Shown here piece by piece: positions 1-12,142 of a stretch of DNA of 64,000 nt; the first letter of the stretch is position 1; the number at the start of each line of letters is the position of its first letter. Source of the stretch: Diospyros lotus (taxonomy: Eukaryota > Streptophyta > Magnoliopsida > Ericales > Ebenaceae). The notes under the pieces are model-generated. The model saw only the letters and a list, made by a program, of their open reading frames with translations, was not told the DNA's origin and did not search any database. Position numbers and translations under genes: made by a program. The stretch is from contig NC_068338.1 in assembly GCF_014633365.1 (NCBI RefSeq), positions 50,417,716 to 50,481,715 of the forward strand, read 5' to 3'.

Positions 1-39
1 GTTCTGTCCTTCTTCTGCAGGCTCTAAATTCGAACCCAT
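1..39 (-). CDS. Possible 5' end of a leftward gene, cut by the window edge
   Basis: Read on the minus strand, an ATG at 39 opens 13 codons without a stop (MGSNLEPAEEGQN) and runs off the left edge. Upstream on that strand is a pyrimidine-rich stretch ending in TCTTCAG (about 99-105), which could be the acceptor of a 5' UTR intron. A heat-shock-element cluster lies about 700 bp upstream, so the gene could be heat-inducible. Thirteen residues are too few to assign a family, and the start may be chance. I do not recognise the product. Confidence 0.3.
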   Translation of the reverse strand, partial: MGSNLEPAEEGQN

Positions 40-733
40 GAATGAATTCACACGGAGAATAAACTGAAAAATCTTCCAGTTATGGATAGAGAGAGAAGAA
101 CCTGAAGACGAGAAATGAGAAACGATTAGGGAAAAAGATTTCTGAATGCAATTAAGCCAAATAGATTTTAAGTAATTCTACTCTGTCAAACAAGGGATTC
201 CACAATTAAGAATTTTGTAATCAAGAAGCAATACTTTATGTTTGTAGTGGGGAAAATTCAATCTATCCAACTAAATAAGAATTCCAGGTTCCCGATGAAG
301 ATCATGATCTTCATCGGGAACCGTTCTCTCCTCTTTTTATTTGATATTGAGTTGTAACTTCCTAAGATGTAAGCAAACTAAACGGGAGTAATTGCCGAGA
401 AGGTCAGAACAAGTCAGGCAACGTCCGATGACACATATAATCTGATCAAACCTCAAAGTACTATAAAGAAACGTGAACAGAAAATCATCAACGAACAGAG
501 ACAAGAAAGCAAACGCAAGCAGAGTAAATTATGGCTTTACTGAAATGAAACAGCGGCTTTTGAACTCAAATTGAGGTAAGAAGAAAAGCACAACACTAGC
601 GTTCGAAATTTTGAACCATAAAACCGCGTCCGAACAAACATCCATGAACTACGATCGCTTAGAACCGGACTCTGCTTGTCCAGAACGACGAATGTGTGAA
701 ATCAGAAATTTCCCCGGAAAGAGAGAGAGTCAT

Positions 734-758
734 TTCTAGAAAACGGAAGTTTCCAGAA
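734..758. promoter_or_regulatory. Heat-shock element cluster
   Basis: A TTC-nn-GAA pair (734-741) is followed by a perfect alternating GAA-nn-TTC-nn-GAA trimer (746-758), the site bound by trimeric heat-shock factors. It could serve the possible leftward gene at the edge. No convincing gene starts to its right, and no clear TATA box was found nearby. A chance match is possible, but five well-formed half-sites in 25 bp is unusual. Confidence 0.5.
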
Positions 759-859
759 CGAAAATAGCCAATGTAAAGAATCAACAGCCATGTGAAAAGG
801 AAACGCAAGAGTTACCAGATTTTCTCAGTCCCCTTGACGCTGGATTTCTCTGAAGATAG

Positions 860-861
<2 letters not shown>

Positions 862-892
<31 letters not shown>
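862..892. repeat. (CT)n microsatellite
   Basis: A run of about 15 CT units sits just right of the heat-shock-element cluster. CT/GA tracts are common in plant promoters and 5' UTRs, but no transcript can be assigned here. Confidence 0.85.
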
Positions 893-894
<2 letters not shown>

Positions 895-2275
895 CCTCAG
901 ATGCTGCGACCTTCAGCTTGGCCAACAAAAGAAAGCTTTCACAATGCTTTGTTCGAACGGGAACTTCCTATTTAACGCAGAAGCGAATAACCTGGGTGGG
1001 TTCGAAATTGCCATAATGCCCTTATCCAACCTGTGAACCACCCACCGCTTCACCTGCGTGACTTCAGTGGTTTTCCGACGGAGGTAATTGACCGAAATAC
1101 CCTCCTCAGGGTAAATTAGGTAACTGGACGGTTGGACTTTGGGATACACGATTGACCAAATTTCAAAAATACAATTGACCTGAATATATGCAGCTTAATT
1201 AACGATTAAACGGGGTGACATCAATTTATAAACAATAATTCTAGTTATATTAGGACTCCTATATTTATCCTAATCCTCCTTCAAAATTCACTCTTTTAAG
1301 GATTTATCTTTAACATGACGTATCCATTATTAATAAGATTAAAAATATGATAAATTGAATTCAGAGTTGTAGTGAAAATTATTCTTTTTTTTTTTTAATA
1401 ATTCAGTTATTGATTAATTACATATTGATCTAAATTTGAATAAAATTAATATTAAAATAAATGAAATAAGTTTAAAAAAATACTACAAACGATAAAAATT
1501 AATTATGAGTGTTTAAGAATTTTAAAATTTGTTAAAAATTATGTTATTTTACGTATTTGTAATTAATCTCTCAATGGATGTCCTTGAGCTTGGCAAGTAG
1601 CTGATCATATCATAGGCTCACATTCGTCAATTTCCCTCACTTTTTAAAATTTTTGCCAATTAAATAAAAATATAATTTGGGTAATTTAAATTTATCATTT
1701 TTTTTATTTGTTGATAAAACTCTCCCAAATCATTGGCCGGTAAATGTTTAAAAAAATAGAATATAATGTGACAGTAAAAATAAATTAAATCATCTAAGGT
1801 TTGACTACACGATTAATGTCCAATCACTCAAAAAATTTGACTTTAACTATAATTATATTTTGATAGAGTGAAATATTAAATATAATTAAGATTTTAAAAA
1901 GACCACAACTAAACAAAAATTAAGATAAAAGTAAGGCAATGGTGAATACTATCCATTTAACATTTAAATTACAATCAAGAAGAACTCGAGGAGCTGTGAA
2001 GATAAACCCTTCATTATATTGTTGAGGGAGTGGTTAAAAGGGCAGCATTGTCAATGCATATGCCATTGGCAATCCACCGGAGTGGCAAAACCGACAGTAA
2101 AACGCCGGTGGATGGGTAATGCGGGAATTGTGTAGCCGACTCAAACTCATAGGATTTTAATAATGAAGAAAAGCTAATAACGGGCTGTGGTTGGCTGCCG
2201 GAAAGGAAGCATATTCGCATATAAAGAGGAATGATCCGATGTAGCGCTTATTCTCCGCCCGACATGGCAGGGGCC

Positions 2276-2302
2276 CACGTGGAGAATAAATTGATGACGT
2301 GG
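2276..2302. promoter_or_regulatory. G-box plus TGACGTGG bZIP-type module
   Basis: A palindromic CACGTG (2276-2281) lies close to TGACGTGG (2295-2302). CACGTG is the bZIP/bHLH G-box, also the ABRE core, and TGACGTGG resembles the unfolded-protein-response element. No downstream gene was recognised, so function is uncertain. Confidence 0.3.
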
Positions 2303-4467
2303 AAGCCACCCGGCAGATAATTTTACAGCCCAATCATAGATTATGAAACATTTATCGAGATACAAATTTATAAAATTAAATAAAATTTATATTGCATAAT
2401 AAAAAAAAAATATCATAACCTAAAACAAACATAATTGTTAAAATAACGTAACGTATATGATTGATTGATTTAAAATATGCTAAAGATTTTGTCTAGTACT
2501 GATTCATATATACATTTAGTATTGTTTTGTGACGGACGGGTGTTTATAGGGTATTAATAATTATGTTTATCAATTATTATGTAAATAAATATATAATTAT
2601 AATATATTTTAATAATCAATTAATTACATGTAAATTAGTCAGTTTATGAAACTAATTGAAACATTAAAATAATTAATTAATTATTGATAGATATTAATTA
2701 TCGGTCTTGACTGGTATGACAGTGTGACGCTGTAATAATGTTAATCTGATAATAGTAAGTATACTAATTAATGTCTGATAGCAAGTAAGGGACGACGCGT
2801 CCCTCCCTCGAGCTCTTGGCTGAAATTGGAATGCCTGTCCAATTTCCCGCACGTCTCCCTCCCTCTCTCACTCACAGTGTCTTTTTTTGGGTCATTTTTT
2901 GATGGATTAACTAATTATTAAATTTTACTTAATCTTTTTGTTTCCACGTAACGCGCAGTGTCTGTCATGTTTTTATTATACAATTGTTGTGTCAAAAAGA
3001 AAGAAGAAATGAATAAGAGTGGTAACCAACTAAAGTAGGCTAGCGGACCACGATTGATTGATGTTTCTTTTTTACTTCATACATAATAAACACGCACATT
3101 GGCATTGCTGTGTGGGGGCGAGGAGAAATAGAAAGAAAGCGCAGAGAAGGGAAGTTTCCTTGTCATGCTCACACGCTTTGCATTTGTCTTTCAGCTTTCA
3201 AGATTAGGGCGCCACTGTCACATAAATATTCCTACACATAATGCCAACCCCAATTGATTCACTTTGTGGCGACTGGCAAGGCCTCAAACCTTCATTTGCT
3301 CAAGGTTGCATTTGCTAATTAAAATATAAATTAGATAATATGAGATAGGAAAAATATTATAAATAAAAATATTTTTTATTATATTTGTTAATTTTTTTAA
3401 AAAAAATTACTTGACTTCTTATTTTAATTTTTTAAGATAAATTTATTATTTCTCCCTTCAAATAACTTATCTTCAACTTTATAAATAAGTTATCTTGATA
3501 AAACTTTATCTTATTTATTTTAATAAACACTCCCTAAATCACTAATGAGGTATCTATATGTGGATGTATGTGAAAGTGCACCCATCAGCCATTTATATGC
3601 GTTATATCATGTTTTACTAATTACCTCAGTTTTGAACGGTTGATTAAACAATTGAGAATAATATTTCATAAAATAAAAAATTATATAGAATTATATATAT
3701 ATTTATATAATTATTTAAACTTATTTTAAACAAATAATTTTTAAAAAAATGTATTATTAAGAAATTACATGAACAACCAATTGTTTTTCTTGGACTGATC
3801 GCTCTTGTGTGGCCCTCATTATTCGTATTCTTAATTTTGATAAAGGAAGTAAATTGTAAATCAAGACTATATAAAATAAAAAATAAAATTTATACTCTAT
3901 TAATTTAAATCTTAATTTATCATACCCTAACCATTTAACTTGTGCTCTAAAACAAGCCGATTGTCTTTCTTGGGTGTAAAATGTGAAATTCCTTGCCTTA
4001 AGGGCCCCACACACTGTCTCACGCACATAGAAGGAATTAATCACAGAACACGGCAGCTCCCAAGGTAGGAGGCACAATACATAATACTCATAAGGAACCA
4101 CCCTATAAAAGAATAAAATTCTCACACTATAACTATCATAACTCAAATCTGCATTCTTCGGTGCAATCTTCTATTCCGACAATCATTCGCTTTTAAAATG
4201 ATTGTTCCTTCACAACAATCTAGCAGGAGAAGAAAGGCAATCGGCATAGCACGGATGGGGATGAAAGGGCAAAAGGGGTATTCGAATCTTGTATTTCGAT
4301 GGTCCTGCAGAAATTATAGAACAAAGGAGGGGGTGTTATCGTAATTTGGCGAAGCCGGCAGAGAACAACATTATGCTTAGCTTCTCAGGTTCAAACGATG
4401 GCGGAGGGAAAGGCATATTCGAATATCCCTGGCGTGCGGCTTGTAATCTGAGCCGGACCACTTGATG

Positions 4468-4508
4468 CCACGTGGATACACGTCCGCGTAACATGAGCTG
4501 ACGTGGAA
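4468..4508. promoter_or_regulatory. Second G-box plus TGACGTGG module
   Basis: CCACGTGG (4468-4475), a further ACACGT half-site (about 4477-4482) and TGACGTGG (about 4498-4505) repeat the arrangement seen 2.2 kb to the left. Both modules share TGACGTGGAAG. This may be a promoter of a transcript I cannot see, or an old duplicated fragment. Confidence 0.3.
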
Positions 4509-5260
4509 GTGGAACCGGACCTGGACCATCTCCCTCTGCCTCTGGGCTCTTGGCTCACCTGTGAGTGCCGGTCGGTAATCCAATAGATCCGTCATCCATG
4601 CCATACCAGCCATAAACACAACAATAATATATTCAGTCTTTATTTTATTATTCAACTTTTATCTCATACCAATCATAAATATTTTATATTATTTTATAAT
4701 TAAATTTTGATGGATAATAACTTAAATTAAATTGACAAGTTTCAATAATAGTGATAGTCCTCTTGATCCAATTAGCCAAGGTTGGGTCTCCCACACCTTG
4801 CTAGGACCTTGGGTCTCCCACGCCAAGGTATTGAGTACCAGAAGAATGAGCTGATTATCAATTATGTTAGCAATATCTTTATATACATGGCATCTTTAGA
4901 AAATTAGACATTTAACGTAACAAGAGATGACAACAAAGATAGAACAAAGCATTTATTTTCCTATGGGGGGCGTTTCCATCTAGGTAGGTGCCCCAACCCC
5001 AACCCACCTCTGTTGGGGCGTAATGTAAATATATTTTGTTATTAAATTTTGATTTTAATATTTATCAAATAGTTAAAAAGAATATATTTCATATCATTCA
5101 GTTTTTTTACAATTTTAATTCATCCTAACTCAAATATTTATCAAACACTTATGCATAATCAAATTTACCTCACTTTATTCAGCTCACCAAATAAACACTA
5201 TATCTATGTGATATCTATCCCATTGTTGATCCATATATACAGATCAGTGATAGACGTGTG

Positions 5261-5391
5261 TTCAGAATCTAGATGTGGTGTTGTGTGGGTGGGGTGGAGG
5301 AGAGCTCAGATAAGTTTCCTTAAAAGTGTTTCCAGATTCTAGATGTATTGTTGTGTGGGTGGGGTGGAGGGAAAGCTCAGAGAAGTTTCCT
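5261..5391. repeat. Imperfect tandem duplication, unit about 60-70 bp
   Basis: The segment 5261-5320 is repeated at 5331-5391 with a few substitutions. Both copies contain TCTAGATGT, a TTGTGTGGGTGGGGTGGAGG core and AGCTCAGANAAGTTTCCT. The duplication lies in intergenic DNA and has no evident coding role. Confidence 0.8.
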
Positions 5392-7079
5392 TTGGCTTGG
5401 TTGCATTCTAGTCGAGGATTAGGCAATCCTATTCCTTGTCACATTCATATGCATGATGCCAAAACCCACCCCTCTCATTAATGAACTTCCCGTTCCTCTG
5501 CTCAACATCATCATGGCTTAGTATTATTTTAGTAGGATGATGAAGAAGCCGTTTTGTTTTTTCAAGTTAATTCCCTTCGCTTCTGGAGAGGGCCTCCATC
5601 CTTCAAGCAAATTAGGATAAATTTTGACCTCCTCCTAAGACTCTTGTCGTCATGACATGCTTCGCTTAATTCTATGGGCACGTCTGACTAGATTGGATGG
5701 CTGGCAGACCGCACACGCTTGCCTGAGCAGAGATAAGGCCAAGTTGATGGAAAACTCATAAATGGTTGGTCATGAAAGTGCTTGCGCGGTAAGCTCCAAA
5801 TGCTGGATGAGACGGTACATGTATATACAATTGGAATCAACTATGAATGCATGGTGGGGGACCTTTGTTGGCTTAGGACCTTTGCAAGTTGATGATGTGG
5901 CGAGTAGTAGTGTTGTAGTGTGTCTCTAGGTGACAAAAATGAATGTAATTAGCCCACTTTTAAGCCAGCACTTTCTTACTGGTATAAAATATGTTAAATA
6001 GTGTGTGAGTTCTGAACTCTGATTCTTCAAGGTGTAGTAGTAGAAGAACGTTTTCAACAGACTGGGGGAAAGACTAGTCATTAATTATTTTAAATCACGT
6101 TCAAAAATTCAAATCTGCTCAATATAACAGAAAATTGAAGCCCCCATATCAGCCATTGGAATATTTGGTGAATTTTTTAAATTTAATTAATGTGTTAAAT
6201 ATTAATTATTAAACTTATTAAAATACTCTATTCTAAAATTTACTAAAACCCTCTTATTAAATTCCCCAATCTCTATCTCCATTATTTGCTTGTTTTCTGC
6301 GTCCCTCCCGCAGCATTCCACCTAACCCTATCGACGTTATTGTCAATGGTCTTGAAATTAATTGTGAACGACATCACATTTATTATCATTATCATTATCA
6401 TCAAAGTTGACTATTGAAAGAACCCATAACACAGGACTCCAGCCACAAATTCAAATCACTGCCCAATTTTTCCCTTACCTTTGTTGGATATGTTTCCAAG
6501 TCTTTTTCTTCATTTAAAAAGTACAATAAAGTGTGCCAAAAAGGGCGATAACCTTTAATTTAAGTAATTAATAATTGAAAAGCCCTAATTTCTCAAATTC
6601 ACACAAGACTCAACAAATGAACAGGAAAGATAATTAAACAACAGACATACCAAAACCTTCTTTGAATTTACAGATTCAACGAAACCCTAATAGCAGAAAG
6701 GATCGCAATAATCAACAAAATCCAAGGTTTGTATAAATCTTGTCTTGCAACATATATCGATTGTGTTGAAAGTTCAATACCATTTTTAAATTAATTGTTT
6801 GCATTAATTCATGGGCCCAATTGAGTTTGCAAAGGGCTAAACTGAATGGGCCCTGAATTAGAAACAGGTTCATGAGAGGTTGAAGTAGATTGATACGGTC
6901 TCCTCAATTCAAATCACAACGGCCCACATGGAGGAAAGTATTTGGGCTCAACAATCTCAAGTTGGGAAATTAACAAAATTGGAATTCAGAATCCGCTATC
7001 AATCAAAGGCAAACATTAGGCTTTAGGCCTTTACCTAATTCGATTCACAAATTTATTTATGAATTACGAGGAAAATCAC

Positions 7080-8269
7080 TCACTCAACCTTGACGTTGAA
7101 CACATCAGCTCCCTTCTCTTCCGTCTTCACTTTCGGCACCACGACCTTGAGGACGCCATTCTTCATCTCGGCTTTGATCTCATTGGTCTTGTACAGCCTC
7201 TCCGGGAGATCGATCCTGCTAGTGTACCTACGCCCGGCATCCTCGTCGCCGGATTCCTTTTCAGCTTCGCCCCTAATGATTAGTGTGTTGTGCTCCACAG
7301 ACACCTTCACGCTCTCTTTGCCCAATCCAGGCATATCCACACGGAGGTAGAGGCCGTCGTCTGTCTCCCTCGCGTCCCAGCCTCGGCGGAGAGGTGATCC
7401 AGAGCCGGGGGTCGCGGCGGCGGTCAATGGGGAGTCCATGATCTGGTCCATCGCGTTCAGGATCTGGCTGAGGCTCCTCGTCGTTGAGAACGGATCAAAT
7501 GCATCTGGTTTAAGATACATATTGACAGGTTACTAATCATGTCTCGGAGGATGAGAAATCAACGACATTATAATGCATGTCAAATCGGAAAAGGCACAAA
7601 AACAACGAGTTCGAAAGATAATTAATCCGAGAGGAAGATACATTAGGATTGAGGGAGATAAACAGGGTGTCCGTGTATCAGTAAACGACAATGGAAAACA
7701 GGGCTTGAAGATTTACAAAGCGAAAACTTCCACAAATACAAGCACAAACAGAGAATTGGAAGGCATTAGATTAGTTCCTGAAACTGAACCCACACTCGGA
7801 ACGAGAAATAAAAGCGAGTACGCACGCGTCTTGCATAAAATCGACTGAAAATTCAGAGAAGGATTCATTCCGACTAATAAAGAGAAACAGAGAGCTGTTC
7901 AGAAATCGAAAATGAGAAATGAAGTTCGAAGCTACCAAAGCCAGAAACCTCCGAAGTAACCAAACGCAGCAGTGTAGCCAGTGTTTACAGTCATTTATTC
8001 ATATACCTGGAGAGAGAACATTAAGAAGAGATCAGACAAGTACCTAAGAACGAGAAGGGAGCGAACTTGACGCGACGGAGAGCAGGGCGATTGCACCAGC
8101 GCCGAACGCCGTTGACGCTACATTCGTAGTCGTCGGAGTCTGAAACACGAGCAGCGTTGGTGTTGAAGAGCCGAGATGCCGGCTGTGCCGCCGAGCGAGC
8201 GACGAGAAGGGGCTTCGGGAGGAGGTTGGAGAAGACGAGCCTCTTTAGAGGAGGAAGCGAGGAAGCCAT
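7080..8269 (-). CDS. HSP23.6: Mitochondrial small heat-shock protein (HSP23/24 class), two exons
   Basis: This is an ATP-independent holdase chaperone predicted to protect matrix proteins in heat. Exon 1 is 8269-8044 and exon 2 is 7504-7080, giving 216 residues. The donor (TTCTTAG|GTACTT) and acceptor (AAACCAG|ATGC) rebuild one Asp codon at residue 76, continuing into AFDPFSTTRSLSQIL, the conserved pre-crystallin segment of mitochondrial and plastid sHSPs. Residues 1 to about 40 are basic, Ser/Ala-rich and contain SRLFNTNA, as expected of a mitochondrial presequence. The alpha-crystallin domain fills the C-terminal half, with GWDARETDDGLYLRVDMPGL and the consensus strand GVLKVVVPK at about 192-200. 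Family members are about 210-220 residues. One intron at this place is typical of the mitochondrial class. Paralogue assignment (HSP23.5 versus HSP23.6) is not certain. Confidence 0.93.
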
Positions 8270-8362
8270 TTCCGAGCAATAGAAACAGAAACTTCAGAGA
8301 TCACGACGAATGATTGATGGAACGAGACCGAGAATGGGAATGGCAGAGGCTTCAGGAGCGGG

Positions 8363-8370
8363 TTTTATAG
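8363..8370 (-). promoter_or_regulatory. TATA box of the sHSP gene
   Basis: On the minus strand this reads CTATAAAA, 94 bp upstream of the start codon. That leaves room for a transcription start near 8335 and a 5' UTR of roughly 65 bp. Confidence 0.7.
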
Positions 8371-8465
8371 AGGGCTTTGCGAGTGTGAACGCGTATGGCT
8401 TGCCAGGCAAGAAAGGAGCCGATCACATTCACACGCGCGCCGCTGGATCCGTTGAGCATAATGTA

Positions 8466-8478
8466 GAAGTTTCTAGAA
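8466..8478 (-). promoter_or_regulatory. Perfect heat-shock element of the sHSP gene
   Basis: GAA-nn-TTC-nn-GAA occurs with exact 5-bp phasing about 100 bp upstream of the TATA box, where heat-shock factor trimers bind in plant sHSP promoters. This supports heat induction of the downstream gene. Confidence 0.75.
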
Positions 8479-8541
8479 AGAAAATGTTCTCCTTCTACCT
8501 CCAGCGACGTTGTTGGAGAATCGGACCGATAATCGGATAAT

Positions 8542-9119
8542 GGGTCTGACTGCTCAAGTTTAAAAGTTATAATTTTTAATTTTTAATTTTAAAAAATTTG
8601 AGTTGTAATATTTGTTTTAATTTATAAAATTTTAATTTATAACTTTTAAAAAGAATAGAAGTTGACTTTTTCAAAATTAGGGTACCTCAATTTTTACAAT
8701 TTCTGCTTAAATGATTATAGTTTTATGATAATTTTACCCTTATTTTTAACAAAGAATTACCCTCTTGTCTACGCAATTATGAGTTTTTCTTCTTCACCGC
8801 CATCTCTATTTTCAGATCTCTTCCTCTCTCTCGCCATTTTTCTCTCTCTATATTTTAATTAATTTTTTTATAACACTTGAAACTTATACATATGCATTAA
8901 TTAATTTTTAAATTATCATTCTATAACTACTAAGGGTATTATGAATAATTATACAAAAATAAATTATTTTACAACTTATGGTATCGAACACCACAACTAT
9001 TTAACAAAAACTTCTAAAAAATTACAGCAAATAGGTTCACAACTTATTCTAAGTTTTATAAACTATAATCTAAGAAACTAGAAATTATAATTTCTTTAAT
9101 TAAATTGCAACAAACCGGT
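8542..9119. mobile_element. MITE-like element, copy 1 (degraded ends)
   Basis: This stretch is clearly the same repeat as 41582-42171. Both share long blocks such as TTACCCTCTTGTCTACGCAAT, TCAGATCTCTTCCTCTCTCTC and CTATAACTACTAAGGGTATTATG, and the right end GCAACAAAC. The ends here have decayed, so no target-site duplication is visible. It lies just upstream of the sHSP promoter. Confidence 0.7.
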
Positions 9120-9129
9120 TGAGACTCCA

Positions 9130-12100
9130 ATAAAGTATTCATTTTATAGAATCTCCGATAGGGGTATATAAGATGAGAGCAAGTTTCTAAAGAACTGAAA
9201 TTATTCTGCATAACTGATAACTGAGCAATCCCTTATGCTTGACCCTAATGCTTGACTCTAATGCAATCCCCAATAAGAGCGAGCCAACCGGATTTGCCCA
9301 CCACTATTCGTCATTGCCAAATTCTGCCAGTTAAATTTTTTGCGAAATCTAATCTCTTTGTCAAAATTAACAATCAATTTTAATCAAATCACCCCCCCTA
9401 TAATGGCCATCTCAACACTAGAAAAAGGCTAACTAAATACAACAAAAGACGAAATCAATTGAAAAAGACAAATTACAGACGCGATGAATAATAAATCCGA
9501 AGACAACAAGTTACAGAACAGAAATAGTGACCAACGGAAGCAGCAATGATAACGAAGGGCAACGATGGGAACAACACCATTGGATTTGTGATTTATGATT
9601 TTGAAGAATTTTTTATTTATTTGTATATTGAATAAATGATATAATGTATTTATATATTTAATTATTAATTTTGTATATATACATATTTAATTATTGATTT
9701 TGTATGTGTGCACATTTGATTATCTTATTAAATATTATTAAAATTTAATACCATAATATTTATTATTAAATTATAAAATAAATAATAAATTTTTATAATA
9801 GTAAAATTAAATTAAAATTTATTAATAAATAAATAAAATACAAAGTCAAATAAAGAGAAGAACAAAAAATTTGATTAGAACAATCACACTTTTAAAAATA
9901 AATTAAAATAAGTCAATTATTTATAATAGAATAAAAAATTGCATTAAAATCAGTCTTAATTTTTTACTTAAACGACAATATTGACATTAAAAATATAAAT
10001 TTAACGGTAATAATTTAGTACACTTGTGAAGTGAAGAAAGATGGTGTAAATTTTGAACCGTAAATGATACTCTTGTCTGTCTATATTTATATTTATATGA
10101 AACCTCAAACAGCGTACAGCACACGCGTCACGCGTCAAGCGCGATTTTTCAACAACCAGTAATTGAGAACTTGGTTTGAAATTCGCAGACAGCAGTATTT
10201 TGCGACTTTCTTTCAGGCCTGCGAAGCCTCTGTGTGTGCTTACTGTTTACATTACGTGATGGATAAATATAGGTTTTGTACAAAATTTATATTCAAAGTA
10301 ATGTACTTTAAACTTGGAAAACAAAAATATATAATTATGAAATACCATCGCCGGCCGCTATACTATTTATTCTGTCTGAATTAAATTTACAAAGAAAGGC
10401 CAATCACCATCTCAGCTCTTTAAAACAGTAAATAATGGGTACCGGGCAACCGAGGAAAACGGAAAAATTGCCGGCACATGGCCAAAATTTGAATGATTTT
10501 AGAACCCAAGGTCCCATGAGAAGAGACTAAAAGGGTTAAAAGCCATAGTTGAGCAGCTGGGGTGCGAGAGAGAGAGAGAGAGCCTGCTTCGTGGTTTGTA
10601 ATGGTACCTCTCATGATATGTTCCTCACTTCAGTATGAGTCGGTCATTACGCTTCTTCCTCTTCCAAAAATCTGTCTGTTCTCGTAGCAAAAATTGGAAA
10701 AAGATTTGCTTACCCATCTTTTAACTTAATCCCCAACCTTAAAAAGGGATCTTTACCGAGCACACTGCGGCTCCTGCAAACTTAACAGAAAAATATGCCA
10801 TGCATCATGAAGATTTAATGCTCAATTTACCCATATCAGTTGCGTTTCCAAAATTTTGTCCAAAGCCTGGGCTGGAGCCTCTGCCAAGAGCAGTCCACTG
10901 TAGTAGATAGATTGTCAGGTGAGAACGAAAGAATAACATTCCTGCCAAAAGAATGACGAAGGCGCCATAACACACTGCACTGGACTGCTTGCTTAGTTCA
11001 CATTTCAAGCTGAAATTACATAAACCCAATGGCTATTTGGGGTTTTTATGTTTTATTTTTTGGAACCAGAAACAATATAAACAGCACTTCTTCAATATCT
11101 TCCTATTATTTCCTAAGCTAAAGAGTTCTAAGACATTTTAAAACTATTCTCAAAACCAGTTTCCCATACATGTAATCAGAATATCTAGTTCTAAAAACCA
11201 GAAGACACTTTTTTAATACTATAACCAAAGAAAACATCTTAAGCAAGAACAAGCTATCCTATAAGCTCCTCAATCCCTCGTATGATTATTGCTGGAGCCA
11301 CAACAAACTAGTACTCCACTCTCTTGAACGGCTGGTGGAGGAGTGGGCGAGTTTATCATCACAGAAAAAAAGACATTCTCGAAGCTTATAAACAAACTAG
11401 AAGTTCAGCTACAAGAAGCAAGAATTTGCTTCAACTGATTGTTCAGGATGCAGAAAAATCAAGACCGTGATGATCCAGGCTATAAATCCATTACAGTTTT
11501 CAGTTACTTCAAAGTTGCAAACTAGTAAAAATCTCCTGCTGAGTTAACAATAGAAAAGAGGAAATCCATGTTCGCACTAATCAGGGAAAGAAAATCTTTA
11601 TGATTTTACAGTTGCAAAAAGCATCATCTCCTGTCAACTGAATGATCAGTATATAAAGAAACAGATGTACAAGATAAAAATAGGAAATTAACCTGTGGAA
11701 TCAAAAGAATTTCCGGTTACCTTAAAGTTGGAAAACAACCATTCCCTTCAGCAGCAGTATTACCCATGCATATCAATTGGATTCTGCCTAGTTGAGGGTA
11801 AGGTACTAAAATATCCCAAAAAAGGAGGGATAGTAACTTTTAAAATAATATTTCGAAGGTAATCCACAACAGAGATTAAGTTCAACAATAGCTTGAGATA
11901 GAACATAAAAGAAGTCACATCAATGAAGTAATACCTACCTCAACCCTTTCTCCTCTAGTTATATTGATGGTAGGGAGATGCTAAAAGTCTCAATAAAGCT
12001 GTGAGAACAAAAAAGAAGTTTCATCCACAATCACAATTTAACTTGAGACCCCAAAAGCACACATTCAGAAACCTTCAACAAGATGAAAGATCATCTACCT
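9130..12100. other. Intergenic region and possible 3' UTR of the LUC7-like gene
   Basis: 9130-10140 is AT-rich with no gene signal. 10160-12100 is of more moderate composition and may hold 3' flanking or untranslated sequence of the LUC7-like gene, which reads towards it. An open stretch on the minus strand at 10805-11029 has no recognisable domain. A short (GA)n tract lies at about 10567-10582. Confidence 0.5.
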
Positions 12101-12142
12101 CTTTTTGACTTTTAAAGTTCAGAAATCTATCTATGCAATCCA

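Larger units (their letters stand above)
1150..7050. other. AT-rich intergenic region
   Basis: I see no supported gene in this stretch. It is mostly AT-rich low-complexity sequence with stop codons in all frames. The short open stretches at 3757-4146 and 4377-4655 on the minus strand lack codon bias, splice context or recognisable motifs. Two less AT-rich patches (about 2240-2310 and 4400-4570) carry G-boxes and TGACGTGG motifs and could be promoters of unrecognised transcripts. Confidence 0.6.

Noticed and set aside
2014..2365. Overlapping minus-strand frames of about 65 codons
   Set aside because: They are short and random-like; the interest of this stretch is its G-box module rather than coding potential.
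3757..4146. 129-codon minus-strand frame
   Set aside because: Composition is random-like, with no motif, promoter or splice evidence.
7573..7848. 91-codon plus-strand open frame antisense to the sHSP gene
   Set aside because: It lies inside the sHSP intron, has a low-complexity Lys/Arg/Thr-rich product and no recognisable domain.
10805..11029. 74-codon minus-strand frame with a hydrophobic middle
   Set aside because: No homologue recognised, no supporting splice context, and it is downstream of the LUC7 stop codon.
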